DNA of 64,000 nt, from contig CAWFPR010000006.1 in NCBI GenBank assembly GCA_963817635.1, positions 1-64,000 on the forward strand, given 5' to 3'. Both the position numbers and the translations under genes were made by a program. How positions within the stretch are numbered: the first letter of the stretch is position 1; every line of letters starts with the position of its first letter. Of the stretch, positions 60,137 to 64,000 are shown piece after piece. Below the pieces are notes generated by a model. The model searched no databases and was not told the DNA's origin. It worked only from the letters and a program-made list of their open reading frames with translations. This DNA comes from CAWFPR01 sp963817635. GTDB taxonomy: Bacteria; Acidobacteriota; Vicinamibacteria; Vicinamibacterales; 2-12-FULL-66-21.

Positions 60137-60553
60137 GTGCCAGCGTCCAGACGCCTGCCGAGGATCGTCCGCCGGCGTTCGAAGCTGCACGGCTACGGCG
60201 TGTTCGCCGTCGAGCCGATCAACAAGAACGCCCGCATCATCGACTACGCCGGCGAGCTCGTGCGCACGAGCGACTGCGCGGAGCGCGAGGTGCGCTATCT
60301 CGACGAAGGCTGCATCTGGGTCTTCCGGGTGGATCGCGTCTGGAGCCGCGACGCCGCGGTCGGCGGCAACATCGCGCGCTTCATCAATCACTCGTGCACG
60401 CCGAACTGCTGGTGGGAAGTCGTCGACAAGACAATCTGGATTCGGGCCTCCCGGCGCATCGGAGCGGGCGAAGAGCTGACCTACGACTACGCCACGGTCG
60501 GCGACCACACGATCCCCTGCCGCTGCCGGCCGGGCTGTCCGACGATGCTATAG
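60137..60553 (+). CDS. SET-domain methyltransferase-like protein
   Basis: 138 residues, a complete minimal SET domain: RSKLHGYGVFAVEPINKNAR, the SAM/active-site core GNIARFINHSCTPNCWWEVV, GEELTYDYATVG, and a post-SET type Cys cluster CRCRPGCP that can bind zinc with the Cys in the core. SET proteins methylate lysines, mostly in eukaryotes; bacterial forms are sporadic. The target is unknown. The start is GTG 60137. It has no operon partner. Confidence 0.85.
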   Translation: MPASRRLPRIVRRRSKLHGYGVFAVEPINKNARIIDYAGELVRTSDCAEREVRYLDEGCIWVFRVDRVWSRDAAVGGNIARFINHSCTPNCWWEVVDKTIWIRASRRIGAGEELTYDYATVGDHTIPCRCRPGCPTML

Positions 60554-60593
60554 GGCCTTGTTCCAGTCTTGGGACCCTTTCCCTTTTCCATTT

Positions 60594-61202
60594 TCAAGCG
60601 CGTGAATCGCCGAAGGCGCGCGCATAGTCGTCAGGCGTGTCGATATCCTCGACGACCGCCGCATCCGGCACGTCCACGTTGACGATGGCCGCCTCGTGTG
60701 CCCGGACGACGGCCTTGGCGCCGCGTTCCGGATCCGCGCGGCGCAGGTCGCCGAACACGGCGCGGGGGAATATCACGGGATGGCCGTGGCGGCCGGCGTG
60801 CACGGCGCGGACGATGCGCCCAGGTGCGGATTCGGCAGCCGCCAGAAGCGCGGCGACCGTCGCGGCTGTCACCCGCGGCGCGTCGACCGGCGCCACCAGC
60901 ACGGCCGACGCGGCCGAATCGACAATCGCGTCGAGCCCGGCGACGAGGGATGACAGCTGGCCCCCGATGTCGGCCCGCGGGTTGACGACGAAGCGGGCGG
61001 CGGGAAGGCGCAGGCGAATCAGGTGTCGGAGCGGCTCGTCGTCTGTCCGTCCCACAACCAGGACGCCGCTCGCACCGCCAGCCGTCAGGGCCTCGGCCAG
61101 CTGGACGATGAAGGGCTCGCCTCCGTGTCCGCATGGCAGCAGCGCCTTGGACGTTCCCATTCGCGTCGAGCGGCCAGCCGCCAGGATGATCGCCGGCACC
61201 AT
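60594..61202 (-). CDS. MocA-like molybdenum cofactor nucleotidyltransferase
   Basis: 202 residues of the MobA/MocA NTP-transferase fold: AIILAAGRSTRMGTSKALLP (nucleotide-binding loop), VVGRTDDEPLRHLI, AVLVAPVDAPRVTAATVAAL (catalytic Asp), HAGRHGHPVIFPRAVF and DIDTPDDYARAF. The DAP/HPVIF pattern is that of enzymes making molybdopterin cytosine dinucleotide, the cofactor of xanthine-oxidase-family hydroxylases such as the one at 44403-47264. Its gene is not next to them. Confidence 0.8.
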   Translation of the reverse strand: MVPAIILAAGRSTRMGTSKALLPCGHGGEPFIVQLAEALTAGGASGVLVVGRTDDEPLRHLIRLRLPAARFVVNPRADIGGQLSSLVAGLDAIVDSAASAVLVAPVDAPRVTAATVAALLAAAESAPGRIVRAVHAGRHGHPVIFPRAVFGDLRRADPERGAKAVVRAHEAAIVNVDVPDAAVVEDIDTPDDYARAFGDSRA

Positions 61203-61230
61203 TCCGCCATTCTAGGGCCGCGCCCTGGGA

Positions 61231-61236
61231 TACAAT
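61231..61236 (+). promoter_or_regulatory. -10 box before the zinc-ribbon gene
   Basis: TACAAT, seven bases before the ATG at 61244, so transcription would begin at or next to the start codon (leaderless mRNA). No good -35 is visible. Confidence 0.45.
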
Positions 61237-61243
61237 CGTGGAA

Positions 61244-61456
61244 ATGTCCGACCAGTTGTTGAAGATGCGGTGCCAGCGGTGCGGCTCGCAGATGGAGATG
61301 CGGGATCCGGAGCCGGGTGGGGCCTGGAAGCCTGATCAGTTCTGGGTCTGCGTGACGTGCGGCCGTCACTTCTGGACGACCTACGCGGCCGCGCCGAAGC
61401 CAGCGGCGGCCGTGGAGCCGGCCGCGCCGCCCGCGGCGACGCCCGGGGTCGGGTAG
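61244..61456 (+). CDS. small zinc-ribbon protein
   Basis: 70 residues. CQRCGSQMEMRDPEPGG and CVTCGRHFW form one four-Cys zinc ribbon, followed by an Ala/Pro-rich tail. ATG 61244 was chosen over GTG 61238 because a -10 box lies immediately before it. It could be a nucleic-acid-binding or regulatory protein; no family name can be given. Confidence 0.65.
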   Translation: MSDQLLKMRCQRCGSQMEMRDPEPGGAWKPDQFWVCVTCGRHFWTTYAAAPKPAAAVEPAAPPAATPGVG

Positions 61457-61487
61457 TTCCCCCATTCCGCTAAATCGTGCCCGTTTC

Positions 61488-61516
61488 TTGACTTCCGGTC
61501 TGGAAGTCCCTACACT
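61488..61516 (+). promoter_or_regulatory. promoter of the cold-shock gene
   Basis: -35 TTGACT (61488-61493), a 17-base spacer and -10 TACACT (61511-61516). This leaves a 5' leader of about 90 bases, as is usual for cold-shock mRNAs. Confidence 0.7.
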
Positions 61517-61613
61517 GACCCCGTTTTCAAGCTCAGCGTGCGCCCGATCCCGCTGGGGCTTGGACACGCCCCAGGGATGTTCTCCGGGGCGCCGTTCATC
61601 GGAGGACACGGGT

Positions 61614-61820
61614 ATGCCGACCGGGACGATCGCTCGCCTTCTGATTGACAAAGGGTTCGGATTCATCCGCGACGAGAGCGGAATTGAACATTTCTTCCAT
61701 CGCAGTTCCGTGCGGGGCGCGGTATTCGAGCTTCTGCGTGAAGGCCAGCGCGTGGAGTTCACGACGGAAGACTCCGGCAAGGGTCCACGCGCCGGAGAAG
61801 TTCGCCTGATCGAAGGGTAA
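61614..61820 (+). CDS. cold-shock domain protein
   Basis: 68 residues, one complete cold-shock domain: GTIARLLIDKGFGFIRDESG contains RNP1-like KGFGFIRD, IEHFFHRSSVRGAVF contains the RNP2-like HFFH, and VEFTTEDSGKGPRAGEVRLI closes the barrel. It binds single-stranded nucleic acid and acts as an RNA chaperone. ATG 61614 follows GGAGGACACG. A good promoter and a 90-base leader lie upstream. Confidence 0.9.
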   Translation: MPTGTIARLLIDKGFGFIRDESGIEHFFHRSSVRGAVFELLREGQRVEFTTEDSGKGPRAGEVRLIEG

Positions 61821-61886
61821 GGCCACCCCTCACGCTCACCGGGGCGGGGCGAGCGTGCCCCGCCAGCCCCGGGACGATTCCCACCC

Positions 61887-62538
61887 ATGTCCAGCACCGC
61901 TCCCCGTCGGTTGCGACGGCTGCTCGCGCGTACGGTCGTCCTCCTGTTCGTCCTTCTGGTGTTCGCGAGCGCCTGGTTCGTCCCACGCGCGGGCCGGTTC
62001 CTGATCGTCGAGGATCCGCTCGCCAAGTCGGACGCGATCGTCGTGCTGGCGGGGTCCCGCGTTGAACGCTGGCTCGAGGCGGTCGACCTGTACCGCGACG
62101 GCTGGGCGCCTCGCGTCGTGCTGAGTCCCGGACACGTCGAACCGGCCGAGGCGCTGCTGCGCGAACGGGGCATCCCGTTTCCGAGCGACGCCGAACTGGC
62201 GCGCGATGCGATGGCCCGGCTGAACGTGCCGGCCACTGCCGTGTCCATCCTCCCGCACGATCTCGACAACACCGCGCAGGAGGCCGAGGCGGTCCATCGC
62301 ACGGCCGTCACCCGGGGATGGCGGCAGGTCATCATCGTGACGTCGAAGTACCACACCCGCCGGACGGCGTTTGCCTTCTCGCCGCGAACTGCGGGGATCC
62401 GGCATCCGGGCGATCGTGCGCGCGAGCCGCTACGACCCGTTCGACCCGGAGCGATGGTGGACGCGCCGGCCGGATTTCCGCATCGTCACCTACGAATTGC
62501 AGAAGCTCCTGGCGTATCGATTAGGATTGGGAGGATAA
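61887..62538 (+). CDS. DUF218 (SanA/YdcF/ElyC-like) membrane-anchored protein, frameshift near 62385
   Basis: About 217 residues. One N-terminal membrane helix (VVLLFVLLVFASAWFV) is followed by the DUF218 fold: SDAIVVLAGSRVERWLEAVD, LYRDGWAPRVVLSPG, LDNTAQEAEAVHRTAVTRGW, QVIIVTSKYHTRRTAFAF. After the frame change it ends AIVRASRYDPFDPERWW and LQKLLAYRLGLGG at 62538. Family members take part in cell-envelope integrity. The original ATG 61887 follows CCCACC, a weak site. Confidence 0.75.
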
Positions 62539-62542
62539 CCGA

Positions 62543-62559
62543 GCGCCCTGAACGGGCGC
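62543..62559 (+). terminator. hairpin between the DUF218 gene and tRNA-Sec
   Basis: GCGCCC (62543-62548) and GGGCGC (62554-62559) pair around TGAAC, four bases after the stop at 62538. There is no T run. It may end the upstream transcript or mark the tRNA 5' leader. Confidence 0.4.
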
Positions 62560-62563
62560 CGAT

Positions 62564-62662
62564 GGAAGCGAACGGGGCCCGGTGGCCCTCCCGGTCTTCA
62601 AAACCGGTCGCTGCCCGCGTTTTCGCGGGCGGGCTGGGTTCGACTCCCAGGCGCTTCCGCCA
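62564..62662 (+). tRNA. selC: tRNA-Sec (anticodon TCA)
   Basis: Acceptor stem GGAAGCG (62564-62570) pairs with CGCTTCC (62652-62658), then G and the encoded CCA (62660-62662). The D arm has six pairs with a CGGT loop, the special feature of selenocysteine tRNA. The anticodon arm CCGGT-CTTCAAA-ACCGG carries TCA at 62598-62600. The long variable arm CCCGCG-TTTT-CGCGGG and T arm CTGGG-TTCGACT-CCCAG complete it. It reads UGA as selenocysteine, so the organism very probably makes selenoproteins. Confidence 0.95.
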
Positions 62663-62692
62663 CTCGACTCGTTCGAGCCGGCAGGCTCAGAT

Positions 62693-63384
62693 CTAATCCT
62701 CGAGCAGTTCGAGGAAGGCGTTCGTGTCGCTCAGGTCGTCGAACACGATCGCGGCGCCGCTCTGGCGCAGCTGTTCGACGCTGAAGCCGCCGGTCGCCAC
62801 GCCGATGGGCTGCGCGCCGACGGCATGCGCGCAGGCGACGTCGTGCGGCGTGTCCCCGACCACCAGGATGTGATCCGCGGCGAGTTCCGGCAGACCCGTG
62901 GCGGCGCGCGCGTTCGACGGCAAACGGCACGAGCGCGTTGCGGTCGGCCGAGTCGTCGCCATAAGCTCCGCAGCGGAAGTAGCGCCACAAGTCGAAGTGA
63001 CCGAGTTTGATACGCGCTCCCTGTTCGAAATTCCCCGTCAGCAACCCCACGAACACGTCGTCGCGGGCGCTCAGGCGCGTCGAGCAGGTCGCGGACGCCG
63101 GGCATCACGGCCTTGACCCCTCGCCCCGGCTGATCGATTTCCTCGCGCAGATGCTTGAGGTAGCGATCGCGGAGCGCACTGAGCAGATCCTCGTCGAGTG
63201 CACGGCCGAGCTTCGCCACGACGTCGGTGAGGATGATGCGATCCGTGCGGCCGGCGACGGGGATGTCGGCGAGCGCATCAACGCTGCCGGCAATCTCCGC
63301 GCAGGCGCGGTTCATGGCCCGCAGACCGGCGCCGCCGGTCAGCACGAGCGTGCCGTCGATGTCGAACAGAACGAGTTTGGGCAT
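62693..63384 (-). pseudogene. HAD-superfamily phosphatase (phosphoglycolate-phosphatase-like), two frameshifts
   Basis: About 229 residues. Motif I is LVLFDIDGTLVLTGG at the start, followed by the cap (RACAEIAGSVDALADIPVAG, TDVVAKLGRALDEDLLSALR). Motif II is FVGLLTGNFEQGARIKLGHF. Motifs III/IV are ILVVGDTPHDVACAHAVGAQ then PIGVATGGFSVEQLRQSGA. Frame changes near 63065 and 62920. All catalytic Asp residues are present when the frames are joined, so it is probably functional. Substrate unknown. Confidence 0.8.
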
Positions 63385-63394
63385 GATCTCGCGT

Positions 63395-63412
63395 TACAAT
63401 CGCACAGGAGGG
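63395..63412 (+). promoter_or_regulatory. -10 box and ribosome-binding site of sodC
   Basis: TACAAT (63395-63400) and AGGAGGG (63406-63412) precede the ATG at 63421. No good -35 was seen, so the promoter may need an activator or another sigma factor. Confidence 0.5.
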
Positions 63413-63420
63413 AAGAACGA

Positions 63421-63987
63421 ATGAATGTCTCGAAACTTCTGTTGACAGCCGGAACGGTGGCCGCCATGGGCGCCGTGGGATTCGCGCACGGCGCCTCGCA
63501 GGGTGCCGGCCGCATGGCGCCGGTCACCGCCCACGCCGACATCAAGGGCGACGGCATCACCGGCACCCTCGATCTCGTCGAGCACGGCCAGGGCACCGCC
63601 CGGACCGTCGACATCACGCTGACGGCCAAGGGCCTGAAGCCAGGGTTGCACGGCGTCCACCTGCACGCGATCGGCAAGTGCGAACCGGACTTCACGGCCG
63701 CCGGCGGCCACTTCGATCCGGGTCCCAACAGCAATACCGATCCCGATGCCAACCATCCGTTCCACATGGGCGACATCCCGAACCTGGAGGTCGGCGCGAA
63801 CGGAAGCGGCACGCTCAAGGCCACGACGTCGCGCGTGACATTGTCGGACGGCCCGCTGTCGCTCTTCGATGCCGATGGAAGCGCGGTCATCATTCATGGC
63901 AATCCTGACCAGGGCATCACCGGCGCGCCGAAATCGGGCGTGAGCGGCGGCCCGAGGATCGCCTGCGGCGTAATCACCAAGAAATAA
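63421..63987 (+). CDS. sodC: Cu/Zn superoxide dismutase
   Basis: 188 residues with a signal peptide (LLLTAGTVAAMGAVGFAHG), so periplasmic. The copper site is in GLHGVHLHAIGKCE; the bridging and zinc ligands are in AAGGHFDPGPNSN and HPFHMGDIPNL. The final copper His is in SAVIIHGNPDQG, and GGPRIACGVI holds the second Cys of the structural disulfide. All ligands are present. It removes superoxide in the periplasm. ATG 63421 is fixed by AGGAGGG upstream. Confidence 0.92.
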   Translation: MNVSKLLLTAGTVAAMGAVGFAHGASQGAGRMAPVTAHADIKGDGITGTLDLVEHGQGTARTVDITLTAKGLKPGLHGVHLHAIGKCEPDFTAAGGHFDPGPNSNTDPDANHPFHMGDIPNLEVGANGSGTLKATTSRVTLSDGPLSLFDADGSAVIIHGNPDQGITGAPKSGVSGGPRIACGVITKK

Positions 63988-64000
63988 CTCTGTTGGGGCG

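Noticed and set aside
62564..62662. Reading the long-variable-arm tRNA as tRNA-Ser or tRNA-Leu
   Set aside because: The anticodon is TCA, the D arm has six pairs with a four-base loop, and the acceptor matches tRNA-Sec.

Overview
The window is high-GC DNA from a free-living bacterium. It most resembles an uncultivated or environmental Acidobacteriota of the Vicinamibacteria type. This is inferred from gene content: RHS/YD-repeat proteins, a LolA-like ABC export operon, a TIGR03067-type protein, isoquinoline 1-oxidoreductase-like molybdenum hydroxylase genes and integrase-core transposases. No rRNA or ribosomal marker is present to settle it. Many genes carry single-base frameshifts, some in G or C runs. 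The density looks more like uncorrected long-read indels than uniform decay, but it is uneven and real pseudogenes exist too.

Layout. 1-2977: a partial gene, a frameshifted secreted calcium-binding-type protein and a small membrane protein. 2979-7379: a transposon-rich stretch. It holds an IS630-family element interrupted by an IS701-like element that carries a KTSC-domain passenger gene, a 104-bp repeat in tandem, and an integrase-core transposase. 7537-22820 (minus strand): a 15-kb RHS polymorphic-toxin island. A large secreted RHS / Calx-beta / FG-GAP protein (22820-17564) is followed by a beta-sandwich secreted protein, a mini-RHS-core protein ending in a nuclease-like toxin tip, and a HEAT-like candidate immunity gene, joined by 4-nt GTGA/ATGA overlaps. 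Beyond it lie at least three more core+tip modules with their own candidate immunity genes, one orphan tip fragment, a short inverted segment and a tyrosine-recombinase remnant. A divergent AraC-type regulator gene (23077) sits next to two direct repeats spaced 21 bp. The 104-bp repeat recurs at 24.0 kb, so the island is bracketed by copies of it.

24.7-30.6 kb: a TetR-controlled operon with a LolA-like protein, two FtsX/MacB-type permeases, their ATPase and an outer-membrane beta-barrel protein. 30.9-36.5 kb: RCC1-repeat protein, PIN/RHH toxin-antitoxin pair, SDR/DUF2867 protein, redoxin-like protein, AraC regulator, and remnants of a DUF1295 gene and a CFA-type methyltransferase. 36.7-42.4 kb: TolC, membrane-fusion and RND genes of one efflux operon, heavily frameshifted. 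42.6-44.3 kb: a shortened VgrG-like spike gene with a PAAR gene. 44.4-47.3 kb: [2Fe-2S] and molybdopterin subunits of a molybdenum hydroxylase.

47.5-54.7 kb: glycosyltransferase, SdrD-B-domain secreted protein, TIGR03067 protein, a GntR regulator divergent from a cysteine-desulfurase-like enzyme, and a GT39-like membrane glycosyltransferase. 54.8-60.1 kb: a type IV pilus ATPase fused to a receiver domain, a hybrid histidine kinase with Hpt, and a receiver fragment. 60.1-64 kb: SET-domain protein, MocA-like nucleotidyltransferase, zinc-ribbon and cold-shock proteins, DUF218 protein, a selenocysteine tRNA, HAD phosphatase and Cu/Zn superoxide dismutase.
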